Part shown: one piece after another, positions 52,147 through 62,010 of the stretch
Position numbering within the stretch: position 1 is the first letter of the stretch
Layout: every line of letters starts with the position of its first letter
From: Anthocerotibacter panamensis C109
GTDB lineage: Bacteria > Cyanobacteriota > Cyanobacteriia > Gloeobacterales > Anthocerotibacteraceae
NCBI RefSeq assembly: GCF_018389385.1
Contig: NZ_CP062698.1
Coordinates: 685,501-749,500 of the forward strand
DNA length: 64,000 nt
Direction of reading: 5' to 3'
Translations under genes and position numbers: made by a program
Notes under the pieces: model-generated
Database searches by the model: none
What the model was told of the DNA's origin: nothing
The model's input: only the letters and a program-made list of their open reading frames with translations

Positions 52147-52365
52147 CGTGGCGATATTATAGTGGAAGTTCTGACGTTGACGGGCAACATGCAGATGATG
52201 TTTGACGAAACAAGCAACTACTTTGCGTCTATTTTTAGACACTCTTTGTTTGCGAGAGACAGCTTTATTTAACTTCTTCTTATCCCGTGCTGCTTTCCTT
52301 GCAATAGACCTCCGTGGCCGAAGGCCATACTTTGGAATAGGAACGATTTCACTATCATGATTTAG
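52147..52365 (-). pseudogene. tnpB: TnpB-like remnant (IS200/IS605 or IS607 type)
   Basis: A startless minus-strand frame encodes IPKYGLRPRRSIARKAARDK followed by KLNKAVSRKQRVSKNRRKVV and HLHVARQRQNFHYNIAT. The SRKQ-x-S-x-NRRK block and the H-x-x-VA-x-QR-x-(D/N)-F-H segment are typical of the TnpB region between RuvC motif I and the arginine-rich helices. Both ends are missing: the frame follows a stop at its 5' side and drifts off after the match. It lies between the rfbD start and the pnp terminator, in a gap with no other gene. Confidence 0.7.
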
Positions 52366-52369
52366 CTAA

Positions 52370-52400
52370 AAAATAACCCTCCCCCAAGTTGAGGGAGGGA
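52370..52400 (-). terminator. Rho-independent terminator of pnp
   Basis: On the minus strand, CCCTCCC and GGGAGGG arms are followed by TTATTTTTT, 14 bases after the pnp stop codon. The stem, short loop and T-rich run are typical. Confidence 0.85.
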
Positions 52401-52413
52401 CAAGACAGCGAGC

Positions 52414-54549
52414 CTAACGACGGGTGGCAAGGGCGTCGTTGGGGTGGATGCCCAGGCGCGTGAGGTTGATACGGCCTTTGCCGTCCACCTGCTTGACCTT
52501 GACGACGATCTCATCGCCCACATTGACCTCTTCCTCGACTTTGCGCACATGGCGGTCAGCGAGTTGTGAGATATGGACCATACCCTCCTTGCCGGGGAGG
52601 ATCTGCACAAAGGCCCCGAGATGGGAGATAACGCGGGTGACCAGACCCATATAGACCCCACCCACTTCGATGGTGCGTGTCAGGTCTTCGATCATGCGCA
52701 GGGCAGCATTGGCTTTTTCAGCTTGCGGCGCGGCAATCGTGACCGTCCCGTCGTCCTCAATGTCCACCTTGGCCCCGGTTTCCTCGGTGATGCGCTTGAT
52801 CATCTTGCCTCCCGGACCGATGACCGTGCCAATCATATCCACGGGCACCTTGGTCGTGAGCAGACGAGGCGCGAAGGGGGAGATTGCCTCGCGGGGGCTA
52901 TCGAGCACTGCAAGCATCTTTTCGAGGATAAAGAGACGACCAGCTTTGGCTTCGGTGAGCGCCGTCTCGATGATCTGCTGGGTGATGCCCTCAATTTTGA
53001 TATCCATCTGGAGGGCAGTTATCCCATGAGCACCTCCAGCCACCTTGAAGTCCATGTCCCCCAGGAAGTCTTCAATACCCTGGATATCCGTCAGGACCCG
53101 TACCTCCTCCCCTTCTTTGATAAGACCCATGGCTACCCCAGAGATCGGCTCGGCGATAGGAACCCCAGCGTCCATCAAGGAGAGCGTAGAACCGCAGACC
53201 GAGCCCATGGAAGTCGAGCCATTGGAGGAGAGCACTTCGGAGACGACCCGGATCGTATACGGGAAGCTTTCTTTATCGGGTAGAACCGGCAGTAAAGACC
53301 GCTCCGCCAACAATCCATGACCGATCTCCCGGCGCGAGGCTCCCCGGAAGGGCTTCACCTCCCCGACTGAGTAGCCGGGGAAGTTGTAGTGGTGCAAGTA
53401 GCGCTTCTCGTGGTCCGGGTTGAGGTCGTCGAGCATCTGAGCATCCCCGGAGGTTCCCAGCGTGGTGATCGACAGGACTTGAGTCGTCCCCCGAGTGAAA
53501 AGACCCGAGCCGTGGACCCTGTTCAGAATTCCTGCCTGACAGCTAATCGGACGAATTTCCGAGAGGGTCCGACCATCTACGCGCTTGCTCTGCTCGATGA
53601 TCTGCTTGCGCATACTCTTCTTGGTCAGCGACTTAAAGAGGTCACCCATCTTTACGGGCTGTTGGGCCAGCGCCACGGCCACCGGGTCTTCGGCGGGTAG
53701 GGCAGCCAGAGCTTCTTTTACACTGGTCTCGACAGCAGCCAGTTGCTCATCGCGCTCGGCCTTGGGCAAAAACTGCGCCAGGATCGCTACGACCTGCTCC
53801 CCAGCTTTGGCCTGGATAAAGTCAATCACCGGCTGGTTTGGGGCGGGCGGCTGAAATGTGACCGGAGTAATCCCCAAATCGTTGAGCACTTCTTTTTGGA
53901 AAGCCAGTAGCAGGGTGACGGTTTCCATGCCGTACTCGATACCTTCGAGGATGTCCTCCTCAGCGAGGCGATTAGCCCCGGCTTCGACCATGATCACGCC
54001 CCGGTCCGTTCCGGCGACCACCAAATCCAGTTCGCCCGTGGAGCACTCCCGGTAGGTCGGATTGATAATGAAGTCATCCCCGCTGAGGCCCACCCGAGCC
54101 GCTGCCACCGGGCCACTAAACGGAATCCGGGCAATCTGCACCGCCAGCGAAGCACCCAAGATCGCCAAGGTCTCCGGGGGTACATCTTCATCCAAAGACA
54201 TGACCATCGCCACGATCTGCACATCGTTGCGGAAGCCATCTGGGAACAAAGGACGCAAAGGGCGGTCAATCAAACGCGCTGCCAGAATGGCCCGCTCGGA
54301 GGCGCGGCCTTCGCGCCGCATATAGCTCCCCGGAAAACGCCCCGCCGCGTACTGCCGTTCTTCGTAATCCACCAACAGCGGAAAGAAATCAATTCCCTCT
54401 CGGGGCTGCTTGCTCATCGTCGCAGTCACCAAGACTGCCGTCCCTCCCGACTGGACAAGAACTGCTCCTCCCGCTTGCTGTGCCAACAATCCTGTGCTCA
54501 CAGTTATCTCGCGACCGTGAACCGTCACGGACTTGCGATATTCATCCAT
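52414..54549 (-). CDS. pnp: Polyribonucleotide nucleotidyltransferase (PNPase)
   Basis: A 711-residue exoribonuclease that degrades RNA 3'-5' with phosphate and, in cyanobacteria, also adds heteropolymeric tails. Two RNase PH cores are visible ([20 protein letters not shown] and RRGIGHG-like [15 protein letters not shown]), with the second-core metal block [22 protein letters not shown] ([18 protein letters not shown], about 560) and S1 ([16 protein letters not shown], about 635) domains bind RNA. A long 5' leader with a strong hairpin precedes it. Confidence 0.96.
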   Translation of the reverse strand: MDEYRKSVTVHGREITVSTGLLAQQAGGAVLVQSGGTAVLVTATMSKQPREGIDFFPLLVDYEERQYAAGRFPGSYMRREGRASERAILAARLIDRPLRPLFPDGFRNDVQIVAMVMSLDEDVPPETLAILGASLAVQIARIPFSGPVAAARVGLSGDDFIINPTYRECSTGELDLVVAGTDRGVIMVEAGANRLAEEDILEGIEYGMETVTLLLAFQKEVLNDLGITPVTFQPPAPNQPVIDFIQAKAGEQVVAILAQFLPKAERDEQLAAVETSVKEALAALPAEDPVAVALAQQPVKMGDLFKSLTKKSMRKQIIEQSKRVDGRTLSEIRPISCQAGILNRVHGSGLFTRGTTQVLSITTLGTSGDAQMLDDLNPDHEKRYLHHYNFPGYSVGEVKPFRGASRREIGHGLLAERSLLPVLPDKESFPYTIRVVSEVLSSNGSTSMGSVCGSTLSLMDAGVPIAEPISGVAMGLIKEGEEVRVLTDIQGIEDFLGDMDFKVAGGAHGITALQMDIKIEGITQQIIETALTEAKAGRLFILEKMLAVLDSPREAISPFAPRLLTTKVPVDMIGTVIGPGGKMIKRITEETGAKVDIEDDGTVTIAAPQAEKANAALRMIEDLTRTIEVGGVYMGLVTRVISHLGAFVQILPGKEGMVHISQLADRHVRKVEEEVNVGDEIVVKVKQVDGKGRINLTRLGIHPNDALATRR

Positions 54550-54679
54550 TCTTCCTTCCCTTCGTTTTTCTTTTCTCTATGAAATTCTAGCAATTTGCCC
54601 GACCTATCGCCTGGAATACCGCCCACTTTCTTTAGGCTTGGCTTCCAATGCCCCAGTAAGATTTTGGCATAAAACGCAA

Positions 54680-54725
54680 AGACCTGAAGCAAAACCCCGC
54701 GGGGAGCGGGTTTTAGTCCAGGTCT
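54680..54725 (-). promoter_or_regulatory. Strong hairpin in the pnp leader
   Basis: Nested inverted repeats: outer arms AGACCTG/CAGGTCT and inner arms AAAACCCCGC/GCGGGTTTT with one bulge. It lies about 130 bases upstream of the pnp start. In E. coli a leader hairpin cut by RNase III lets PNPase repress its own mRNA; a similar role here is inference. A role in the opposite mnmG leader is the alternative. Confidence 0.45.
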
Positions 54726-54782
54726 CAGAAGCGTAGGGGGCATTTATCTAACAGTGCTTATCATCGCTTCTCGACATCTGCA

Positions 54783-54817
54783 CATTATAAAGAAAGTACG
54801 AAGCCTCTTTGAGGCTT
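54783..54817 (-). promoter_or_regulatory. Putative pnp -10 box and adjoining hairpin
   Basis: The minus strand shows TATAAT (54783-54788) about 235 bases before the pnp start, with an AAGCCTC-x3-GAGGCTT hairpin (54801-54817) just upstream of it. No good -35 hexamer was found at 17 bases. The remaining gap up to mnmG holds only its ribosome site (AAGAAGG). Confidence 0.35.
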
Positions 54818-54920
54818 TGGTGAACCCACCATAAATTTTTGCCTACCCGCTGTTGGCTGGACCTAGCTTAGAAGCAGTTTGAGGAGTATGACACAATAAA
54901 AGTTACCTCCAAAGAAGGCG

Positions 54921-56828
54921 ATGTTTATTTACGAAGACGAGTATGACGTGGTGGTGGTCGGAGCCGGACACAGTGGCTGTGAAGCGGCCCTCGCAGCGGC
55001 GCGTCTCGGCTGCCGGACCCTCATGATGACGATGAACCTGGACACCATCGCGTGGCAGCCCTGCAATCCCGCTGTAGGTGGTCCTGCCAAGTCCCAACTC
55101 GTCCACGAAGTAGACGCCCTCGGGGGTGAAATCGGCAAACTGGCCGACCGCTGCTATATGCAAAAGCGCGTCCTCAACCAATCGCGGGGGCCTGCGGTTT
55201 GGGCACTGCGAGCGCAGACCGACAAACGCCAGTATTCCCGCGTCGCCAAACAAATCCTCGAGAATACCCCCAACCTCGCCCTACGCCAGGGGATGATCAC
55301 CGATATTCATCTCGGGAGCAACGACGAGATCTGTGGGGTAAGTACTTATTTTGGCGTCGATATCGCCTGTCGGGCGGTGATCCTCACGACCGGGACTTTT
55401 TTAGAGGGGAGAATTTGGATTGGTCGGACTTCCCTTGCGGCGGGGCGGGCTGGGGAGTTTCCGGCAGTGGGTCTTTCAGACACGCTGCATCGCCTGGGTT
55501 TTGAGACGGGTCGCCTCAAGACGGGGACTCCGGCGCGGGTGGACCGGCGTTCGGTAGACTTCAGCCGGATGGAGGTACAGCCCCCCGATGAAGAAGTCCG
55601 CTGGTTTTCTTTTGACCCCACCGCCTGGGTCGAGCAGCCCCAGGAAAATTGCTATCTCACCCGCACCACTGCCGAGACACACCGCCTGATTCGCGAGCAT
55701 CTACATCTCTCTCCGATGTACAGCGGCGACATTGATGCTAAAGGGCCGCGCTATTGCCCGAGCATTGAAGACAAAATTGTCCGCTTTGCCGACAAAGAGA
55801 GCCACCAGATCTTCATCGAACCTGAGGGGCGCGATATTCCCGAACTCTATATCCAGGGTTTCTCCACCAGCCTCCCGGAGACCGTTCAGCGTCAGATGCT
55901 CAGGACGCTGCCGGGGTTGGAGCACTGTATCATGGTCCGTCCAGCCTACGCGGTGGAATATGACTATATCCCAGCGACCCAGTGTTACCCGACTTTAATG
56001 ACCAAACGAGTGGCGGGGCTCTTCTGTGCAGGGCAGGTCAACGGTACTACGGGCTACGAGGAAGCAGCAGCTCAGGGCATCGTCGCGGGCATTAACAGCG
56101 CCCGCTACTGCGCCAGTCAGCCCCCCATCACCCTCAAGCGCGAAGAGAGCTACATTGGGACGCTCATCGATGATCTGGTGACCAAGGAGATCCGCGAGCC
56201 CTACCGAGTCCTAACTTCCCGCTCGGAATATCGTCTGCTGTTGCGCTCGGACAACGCTGACTGGCGGCTTACGCCCCTCGGACGCGAAGTGGGCCTCATC
56301 GATGACCGCCGCTGGAACCTCTTCGAGCACAAGTATCAAGCCATCGCCGCTGCAACCCAATTTTTGGAGACGGTGCGCATCAACGCCCACTCAGAGCAGG
56401 GGCAGGCATTCCAGGAGCGCACTGGGGAGAAGATGCACCAGTCTTTGACCCTGGCGGATATGCTGCGCCGTCCGGGGGTCCATTACCCGGTATTGCAGGA
56501 ATTGGGCTTTGTCCAGGACACCGACCGCGCCGTCTGGGAAGGGACGGAGATTGCCATCAAGTACGCGGGCTATATCGAGCGTCAGACCCAGCAGGTAGCG
56601 CGCCTGAGCAAACAGGCTGACCAGCCGCTACCCCCGGATTTGGACTACGCCAACTTCGCTTTCCTCTCCAAAGAAGCCCGCGAAAAACTAGCTCAAGTCC
56701 GCCCGCTCACTATCGGTCAGGCGGGGCGCATCGGGGGCGTTTCCCCGGCAGATATCAACGCGCTTTTGGTCTATCTCCAGGCACGGAAACTGGCGCGGCT
56801 GGAGCCAACTATCCTTGAGATGCCTTGA
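54921..56828 (+). CDS. mnmG: tRNA uridine-5-carboxymethylaminomethyl modification enzyme MnmG (GidA)
   Basis: A 635-residue FAD protein that, with MnmE, modifies U34 of several tRNAs. The FAD loop [20 protein letters not shown], the family blocks [20 protein letters not shown] and GTFLEGRIW, the active-site region LKTGTPARV, and [19 protein letters not shown] are all present. The C-terminal helical MnmE-binding domain is complete. Length is normal. It is followed directly by rimO. Confidence 0.96.
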   Translation: MFIYEDEYDVVVVGAGHSGCEAALAAARLGCRTLMMTMNLDTIAWQPCNPAVGGPAKSQLVHEVDALGGEIGKLADRCYMQKRVLNQSRGPAVWALRAQTDKRQYSRVAKQILENTPNLALRQGMITDIHLGSNDEICGVSTYFGVDIACRAVILTTGTFLEGRIWIGRTSLAAGRAGEFPAVGLSDTLHRLGFETGRLKTGTPARVDRRSVDFSRMEVQPPDEEVRWFSFDPTAWVEQPQENCYLTRTTAETHRLIREHLHLSPMYSGDIDAKGPRYCPSIEDKIVRFADKESHQIFIEPEGRDIPELYIQGFSTSLPETVQRQMLRTLPGLEHCIMVRPAYAVEYDYIPATQCYPTLMTKRVAGLFCAGQVNGTTGYEEAAAQGIVAGINSARYCASQPPITLKREESYIGTLIDDLVTKEIREPYRVLTSRSEYRLLLRSDNADWRLTPLGREVGLIDDRRWNLFEHKYQAIAAATQFLETVRINAHSEQGQAFQERTGEKMHQSLTLADMLRRPGVHYPVLQELGFVQDTDRAVWEGTEIAIKYAGYIERQTQQVARLSKQADQPLPPDLDYANFAFLSKEAREKLAQVRPLTIGQAGRIGGVSPADINALLVYLQARKLARLEPTILEMP

Positions 56829-56890
56829 GATGCCAGTGCCCCCTTCTGGTGAAAAAGCGGAATAATGGTAAAGGACCCTGCAATGAATCC

Positions 56891-58219
56891 ATGAAACCGA
56901 CTGTTGCCGTTACCCACTTGGGCTGTGAGAAGAACCGGGTCGATACCGAGCATATGCTGGGACTGCTGGTTGAAGCGGGCTATAGCGTCGATACCGACGA
57001 GGAAAAAGCTGATTATGTCTTGGTCAACACCTGCTCTTTTATCGAAGCAGCCCGTACTGAGTCCGTGCGCACCCTCGTCCGTCTGGCTGAAGCTGGGAAA
57101 AAAGTCGTCATCAGCGGCTGTCTTGCCCAACATTTCCAGACCGAACTCCTGACGGAGATCCCGGAGGCGGTGGCACTCATCGGGACCGGGGACTATCAGC
57201 ATGTCGTGCAGGTCCTAGAACGGGTCGAGCGCGGCGAACGGGTGACCGAGATTACCCAATTGCCGACTTTTATCGCCGACGAGACCCTACCCCGCTACCG
57301 CACCACGACCGAGGCGGTAGCCTATCTGCGCATTGCCGAGGGCTGTGACTACCGCTGTGCCTTTTGCATCATTCCGCACTTAAGAGGGAACCAACGCTCC
57401 CGCTCTATCGAGTCCATCGTCACTGAAGCGCACCAACTAGCCGCGCAGGGGGTCAAAGAGATTATTCTCATCTCCCAGATCACCACCAACTATGGCCTTG
57501 ACCGCTACGGCAAGCCCCAACTTGCAGAACTGATCCGTGCTCTCGGCGGAGTGCCTGTGCCTTGGATTCGGCTGCTGTACCTCTATCCGACTGGCCTTAC
57601 CCCAGAAATCCTCCAAGCGCTCCAAGCAAGCCCCAATGTTCTGCCCTATCTGGATATGCCCCTCCAGCATTCCCACCCCGAAGTCCTAAAGAAAATGAAT
57701 CGGCCCTGGCAAACGAACTTTACCACCCAAAAACTGGATCAGATCCGGCAGGCGCTCCCCGGAGCGACGCTCAGGACTACGCTGATTGTGGGCTTTCCTG
57801 GAGAGACCCAGGAACATTTCGAGCATCTGCTGGAATTTGTGCGGACGCAGGAATTTGACCACGTCGGCGTCTTTGCCTACTCCTGCGAAGAAGGCACCGC
57901 CGCCGCCACCCTCCCAGATCAGGTACCCGAACGGACCAAACAAAAGCGCCGCAAGGAATTGATGCTCCTCCAGCAGAGCATTTCTCTGCGCCGTAATCAG
58001 GCTTTGGTCGGGCAGACGCTCCCGGTTTTGCTGGAGCAGGAGAACCTTGAGACGGGTGAAATCGTGGGTCGTGCCCCGCGTTTTGCCCCGGATGTGGACG
58101 GTCAGGTGCTAGTCAAAATTCCCAGGCGTAGCGCCCCGTTGTCTGCCTTAAACCAGATTGTTAGCGTTCGTATTACGCAGGCAGAGCCCTACGATCTACA
58201 GGGCGTCCTCGCGCTATAG
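56891..58219 (+). CDS. rimO: Ribosomal protein S12 methylthiotransferase RimO
   Basis: 442 residues from ATG 56891; the frame is open to 56825 but conservation starts at [15 protein letters not shown]. RimO adds a methylthio group to an aspartate of ribosomal protein S12. The N-terminal UPF0004 domain contributes three cysteines for one 4Fe-4S cluster (HLGCEKN, NTCSF, SGCLAQ), the radical-SAM motif CDYRCAFC the second, and a TRAM domain ends the protein. The HLRGNQRSR block separates RimO from MiaB. Confidence 0.92.
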   Translation: MKPTVAVTHLGCEKNRVDTEHMLGLLVEAGYSVDTDEEKADYVLVNTCSFIEAARTESVRTLVRLAEAGKKVVISGCLAQHFQTELLTEIPEAVALIGTGDYQHVVQVLERVERGERVTEITQLPTFIADETLPRYRTTTEAVAYLRIAEGCDYRCAFCIIPHLRGNQRSRSIESIVTEAHQLAAQGVKEIILISQITTNYGLDRYGKPQLAELIRALGGVPVPWIRLLYLYPTGLTPEILQALQASPNVLPYLDMPLQHSHPEVLKKMNRPWQTNFTTQKLDQIRQALPGATLRTTLIVGFPGETQEHFEHLLEFVRTQEFDHVGVFAYSCEEGTAAATLPDQVPERTKQKRRKELMLLQQSISLRRNQALVGQTLPVLLEQENLETGEIVGRAPRFAPDVDGQVLVKIPRRSAPLSALNQIVSVRITQAEPYDLQGVLAL

Positions 58220-58299
58220 CTGGTGGGAGCGCGGTTTATCATAAGAGGAGTGCCCCGGTCCGGTGGGGCCACCCGTATCCTCCAAATCTGAGGTTTTCC

Positions 58300-59166
58300 A
58301 TGGCCGCAACCGTTACCCTGGGCTTGGTCCAGATGGCCTGCTCGCCCGACCCCGAAGCCAATACCGCCCGCACCCTAGAGCGTATTGAGGCGGCTGCGAA
58401 CCAGGGAGCCCAGATTATTTGCACCCAGGAATTGTTTCGCACCCAGTACTTCTGCCGGACGGAAGATACTGCCTGTTTTGCCCTAGCAGAAGCCATTCCT
58501 GGACCTACCACCGAGCAGTTGTCGAAGCTTGCCCACCAGTATCAGGTGGTTATCGTTGGTTCTCTGTTTGAGCGGCGTGCACCGGGGCTCTATCACAACA
58601 CAGCGGTTGTCTTGGATGCAGACGGGAAACTTCTGGGTACCTACCGCAAGATGCACATTCCCGACGATCCGGGTTATTACGAAAAGTTCTACTTCACCCC
58701 CGGTGATTTGGGCTTCAAGAGCTATGCCACGCGCTACGGCAAGATTGGGGTTTTGGTGTGCTGGGACCAGTGGTTCCCGGAGGCAGCGCGACTGACTGCG
58801 GCGAGTGGAGCGCAGATTTTGTTCTATCCCACGGCTATTGGCTGGCATAGCAGCCAGTCCGAGCCGTTAAATCGAGACCAGCATGATGCCTGGGAAGTCA
58901 TTCAGCGTGGGCACAGCGTCGCCAATGGGGTCTATGTGGCGGCGGTGAATCGGGTGGGGGTAGAGGGCGAGATGCGTTTTTGGGGACAATCTTTTGTGAG
59001 CGATCCCTTGGGGCGGATGCTGACGCGCGGCAGTGCCCACGAAGAGCAAATACTCCTGGTCGAATGTGCCCTAGAGCGCATCGAAGATACCCGCCAAAAC
59101 TGGCCTTTCTGGCGCGACCGCCGCATTGATGCCTATGGTGATCTCCAGCGGCGCTTTGTAGATTGA
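58300..59166 (+). CDS. aguB: N-carbamoylputrescine amidase
   Basis: A 288-residue carbon-nitrogen hydrolase. The Glu-Lys-Cys triad is Glu44 (CTQELF), Lys117 (TYRKMHIPD) and Cys154 (LVCWDQWFPEAAR); the CWDQWFPE variant and GYYEKFYFTPGD are specific to N-carbamoylputrescine amidases. It makes putrescine in the agmatine route of polyamine synthesis. The partner agmatine deiminase (aguA) is not adjacent. Cytosolic. Confidence 0.93.
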   Translation: MAATVTLGLVQMACSPDPEANTARTLERIEAAANQGAQIICTQELFRTQYFCRTEDTACFALAEAIPGPTTEQLSKLAHQYQVVIVGSLFERRAPGLYHNTAVVLDADGKLLGTYRKMHIPDDPGYYEKFYFTPGDLGFKSYATRYGKIGVLVCWDQWFPEAARLTAASGAQILFYPTAIGWHSSQSEPLNRDQHDAWEVIQRGHSVANGVYVAAVNRVGVEGEMRFWGQSFVSDPLGRMLTRGSAHEEQILLVECALERIEDTRQNWPFWRDRRIDAYGDLQRRFVD

Positions 59167-59188
59167 GAACTTTATCGGTGGGTGGGCT

Positions 59189-60178
59189 GTGGTCTGTGTA
59201 TTGGGGATTGAGACGAGTTGTGATGAGACAGCCTGTGCCGTGGTGGAAGAGCGCACTGTGCTCAGTTCGGTCATCGCCTCGCAGATTGAGATTCATCAGC
59301 GCTTTGGAGGTGTAGTGCCGGAGGTGGCAGCGCGCGAGCACGTCCTGAGTATCAATACTGTCCTGGAACAGGCTCTTGCCCAGAGTGGCTGTGGGTGGCG
59401 GGAAATCGATGCTATTGCCGTGACCTTGGGACCGGGGTTAATTGGGGCGATCCTCACTGGGGTGACCGCAGCCAAGACGCTGGCTTTAGTTCACGCTAAA
59501 CCTCTGGTCGGGGTCCATCACCTAGAAGGGCATATCTACTCGGCTTTTTTGGCAGAACCGTCTCTAGAGCCGCCTTTTGTGTGTCTGTTGGTCTCAGGGG
59601 GGCACACCAGCTTGGTTCAGGTCGCCGCTCACGGAGCCTACAAAACCCTGGGTCAGACCCGAGACGACGCGGTGGGAGAAGCTTTTGACAAAGTGGCTCG
59701 CCTGATGGGGTTGGGCTATCCCGGAGGACCGGCGGTCCAAAAAATGGCTCAAGGTGGCGATCCTCAGCGTTTCCTCCTGCCTCGGGGGACGGTGAGTGAA
59801 CCTTTTGACACCAGCTTTAGCGGACTCAAGACCGCTGTGGCTCGTCTGCTTCAGAAACAACCAGACCTCAATCCGGCTGACCTATGTGCTTCTTTTGAGT
59901 GGACTGTCGCCGAAATCTTGGCCCAACGGGTTCAACTAGCGCTGGAGCACACGGGTCTCGACACGGTCATCGTAGCGGGAGGCGTCAGCGCCAATCGGCG
60001 GCTACGCGAACGGATCACAAGCCTAGGCATAAAAGAGGGCTGGCGCGTAATCTTCCCGCCTATGCGTTTTTGCACCGACAACGCAGCCATGATTGCCTGT
60101 GCGGGGGTTGAACGGTTTCGGCGCGGGGAGGTCACGCCCTTAGATGCAGGGGTTTTCTCCAGGGCGAGTCTGTCCTGA
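59189..60178 (+). CDS. tsaD: tRNA threonylcarbamoyladenosine biosynthesis protein TsaD
   Basis: A 329-residue ASKHA-fold enzyme starting with GTG. It transfers the threonylcarbamoyl group to A37 of ANN-decoding tRNAs with TsaB/TsaE. GIETSCDETACAVV is the N-terminal signature, HHLEGHIYS holds the metal-binding histidines, SGGHTSLV the phosphate loop and VAGGVSANRRLR the C-terminal family block. The end FCTDNAAMIACAG is also diagnostic. Length is normal. Confidence 0.95.
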   Translation: MVCVLGIETSCDETACAVVEERTVLSSVIASQIEIHQRFGGVVPEVAAREHVLSINTVLEQALAQSGCGWREIDAIAVTLGPGLIGAILTGVTAAKTLALVHAKPLVGVHHLEGHIYSAFLAEPSLEPPFVCLLVSGGHTSLVQVAAHGAYKTLGQTRDDAVGEAFDKVARLMGLGYPGGPAVQKMAQGGDPQRFLLPRGTVSEPFDTSFSGLKTAVARLLQKQPDLNPADLCASFEWTVAEILAQRVQLALEHTGLDTVIVAGGVSANRRLRERITSLGIKEGWRVIFPPMRFCTDNAAMIACAGVERFRRGEVTPLDAGVFSRASLS

Positions 60179-60303
60179 AGGGTTAGGTAAAAACTTAAAA
60201 TAACTTTTTAGTATCGACAGGCCATGAAGCATGATTCATACTTAGCTAGTCGATGAAGGTTTTCCATTAACCAATCATCGATTATTCAACTACAGGGGGT
60301 GGG

Positions 60304-61005
60304 ATGATGCAGATTTCAGCTAGATGGGTAGGAATTTTCTCAGGTTTGATGCTGGGCGCGAGCCAGATTTGTTCTGCTGCTTATGCCGCTTCTTTTACGG
60401 TGACCGCAGGAGGGGTTACTGACCCTACAGCAGGCGTCATTGCTGATATTGCGGCTATACCGGGTGCGGTTCGGTCTACGGCGCTAGCTTTTAACACGGG
60501 GGTTGTCCCTGCGACTTTCACCAGCCCTAACGGTACCCCCACGCTCCAGACGGGAACAACCGCTACGTCTACGGCACCTACTGGCGACACGACCACGTAC
60601 CTCTCCGTCGGGGGAGCTAATGTGGATGATGTCATTTGGCTGTTGCCCGGTACTACCGTCCTCAATTACACCGGGTTCTATTGGGGTTCTGTGGAAGCTT
60701 CTAACGTGGTCAACATTTTGAATAATGGGACTTTAGTTTTTTCGTTTACAGGAGCGGATGCTATCGCTCAGCTTGGTGTCCAAGCGGGGGACTCGTTCTT
60801 TGTCAACTTCTTTGCCCCCTCGGGTGCGGTGTTTAATCGGGTAGATTTTCTTTCTCCCGGCAGTGCTGCTTTTGAGATTGATAGTTTTTCTTTGCGGACC
60901 AGTACGGTTCCTGAACCGCTCAGTACGGCCGGACTGCTTGTTTTTGGTGCCATGGGAGCCTCGAAGCTGCGCGGCGGTAATCGCAGGCAGTCCACTCAGA
61001 AGTAA
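60304..61005 (+). CDS. PEP-CTERM sorting domain protein (second copy)
   Basis: A 233-residue exported protein preceded by GGGGGTGGG. Signal peptide to about residue 28, a beta-rich Thr/Gly/Ala middle of unknown function, and a tail VPEPLSTAGLLVFGAMGAS plus a basic end. The tail shares VPEPLST and its spacing with the protein at 3191-3928, so both should use the same exosortase. A strong terminator follows. Confidence 0.82.
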   Translation: MMQISARWVGIFSGLMLGASQICSAAYAASFTVTAGGVTDPTAGVIADIAAIPGAVRSTALAFNTGVVPATFTSPNGTPTLQTGTTATSTAPTGDTTTYLSVGGANVDDVIWLLPGTTVLNYTGFYWGSVEASNVVNILNNGTLVFSFTGADAIAQLGVQAGDSFFVNFFAPSGAVFNRVDFLSPGSAAFEIDSFSLRTSTVPEPLSTAGLLVFGAMGASKLRGGNRRQSTQK

Positions 61006-61019
61006 CGTCTCAAACTATG

Positions 61020-61056
61020 ACGCTCCCTTCGACTTCGCTGAGGGAGCGTTTTTTTT
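61020..61056 (+). terminator. Rho-independent terminator after the second PEP-CTERM gene
   Basis: ACGCTCCCT and AGGGAGCGT arms with a 12-base loop, followed by an unbroken run of eight T. It starts 15 bases after the stop codon. Confidence 0.92.
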
Positions 61057-61113
61057 GAGCTAGTCTCTTCTAGTCCGCTATTGGGTACAAGCAATAATGA
61101 GCGCCGTAAAAGC

Positions 61114-61139
61114 CCCCTACCCCAATAATGGGGTAGGGG
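61114..61139. repeat. Interspersed palindromic repeat CCCCAATAATGGGG, copy 2
   Basis: A perfect 11-base inverted repeat (CCCCTACCCCA/TGGGGTAGGGG) around ATAA, followed by GGGGAGCAA. The same core and flank occur at 40822-40850 in the opposite orientation. It lies in the gap between a terminator and the downstream end of a convergent gene. Confidence 0.65.
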
Positions 61140-61210
61140 AGCAAAACCAAGATAGGGTCGGCAAACTTCTAGGGCGGAAAGTCCTCACCCTGCGGGGTGA
61201 AGGACCGCTG

Positions 61211-61951
61211 CTAATAGCGCGGACGGGTGGGCCGCTGAAAATCCTCATTGCCGCTAGGACGCAGGGGACGGCGGGGCGGGTAGCCTGTACTAGGCCCGCC
61301 TGAGCCGGGGCGACGTAGAGACTTGCGCCCAATCGCCTTGGGGACCATGGCGACATAATGACCATCAAGGAGGCGCAGTTGGTCCCCTTCGCGGTAGACC
61401 TCTAGGTCATAAAACTTGTTGCGGGCATTGTTATCCGGCAAGAGCCCTTCCACACGCAATTTAAAAGCCTTACTGGGCTTCTTTTTTTTCTTCTGCTGGC
61501 GAATCTTGACCAGGATATAGCCCTTGTCCTGGGACTGGAAGACGACCTCCCCACGCACAGAAAAATAACTACTGGGCAACTCCCCCGGGACGGAAGGCTC
61601 ACTAGAAGGAGCTTGCTTGAGTTGACCCTCAGGGGACCAGACCCCGACAATCTGCGCATGCATCCCCCCGACCTCGCGGGTCCGGGGATAGACGACCCAC
61701 AATTGGGGACGCGTGAGATCCAAATGCTTACGGACCAAGCTCAAAACCCGACCCAAGAGGACTGCGTCAATGGTGGTACCGTCATCGGTCGTAATGGTAC
61801 CTTTAGTAATATGATCTGCCTCGGGCTCATAATGGCCTTGAATCAGGCCGATAGCCCGGTACTGGAGGGCCTCAGAAGGCACCGGGAAGGGACGCTCAGG
61901 CTGATCATTCTCGGGAAGGGTCGGCAGTTCGGAAAAAGTGTTACGGTTCAT
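61211..61951 (-). CDS. Conserved cyanobacterial-type protein of unknown function
   Basis: About 246 residues from ATG 61951 (MNRNTFSELP); an in-frame start at 61969 is possible. The N-terminal half has a strand-rich core (YRAIGLIQGHYEPEADHITK, LWVVYPRTR); the middle (YFSVRGEVVFQSQDKGYILV) resembles an RNA-binding-like barrel, with a lysine-rich insert; the C-terminus is basic and Arg/Pro/Gly-rich. Such features hint at nucleic-acid binding, but no named domain was recognised. Similar proteins occur in cyanobacteria, in my recollection. Confidence 0.6.
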   Translation of the reverse strand: MNRNTFSELPTLPENDQPERPFPVPSEALQYRAIGLIQGHYEPEADHITKGTITTDDGTTIDAVLLGRVLSLVRKHLDLTRPQLWVVYPRTREVGGMHAQIVGVWSPEGQLKQAPSSEPSVPGELPSSYFSVRGEVVFQSQDKGYILVKIRQQKKKKKPSKAFKLRVEGLLPDNNARNKFYDLEVYREGDQLRLLDGHYVAMVPKAIGRKSLRRPGSGGPSTGYPPRRPLRPSGNEDFQRPTRPRY

Positions 61952-62010
61952 TGAGCTAACCCAGACCATAATTCTGGAGTATAGCCCTTTTTATTGCTCA
62001 TGTTGCTGAA

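Noticed and set aside
52084-52272. 62-residue plus-strand frame between rfbD and pnp
   Set aside because: The opposite strand encodes the TnpB-like remnant, which explains the open frame better.
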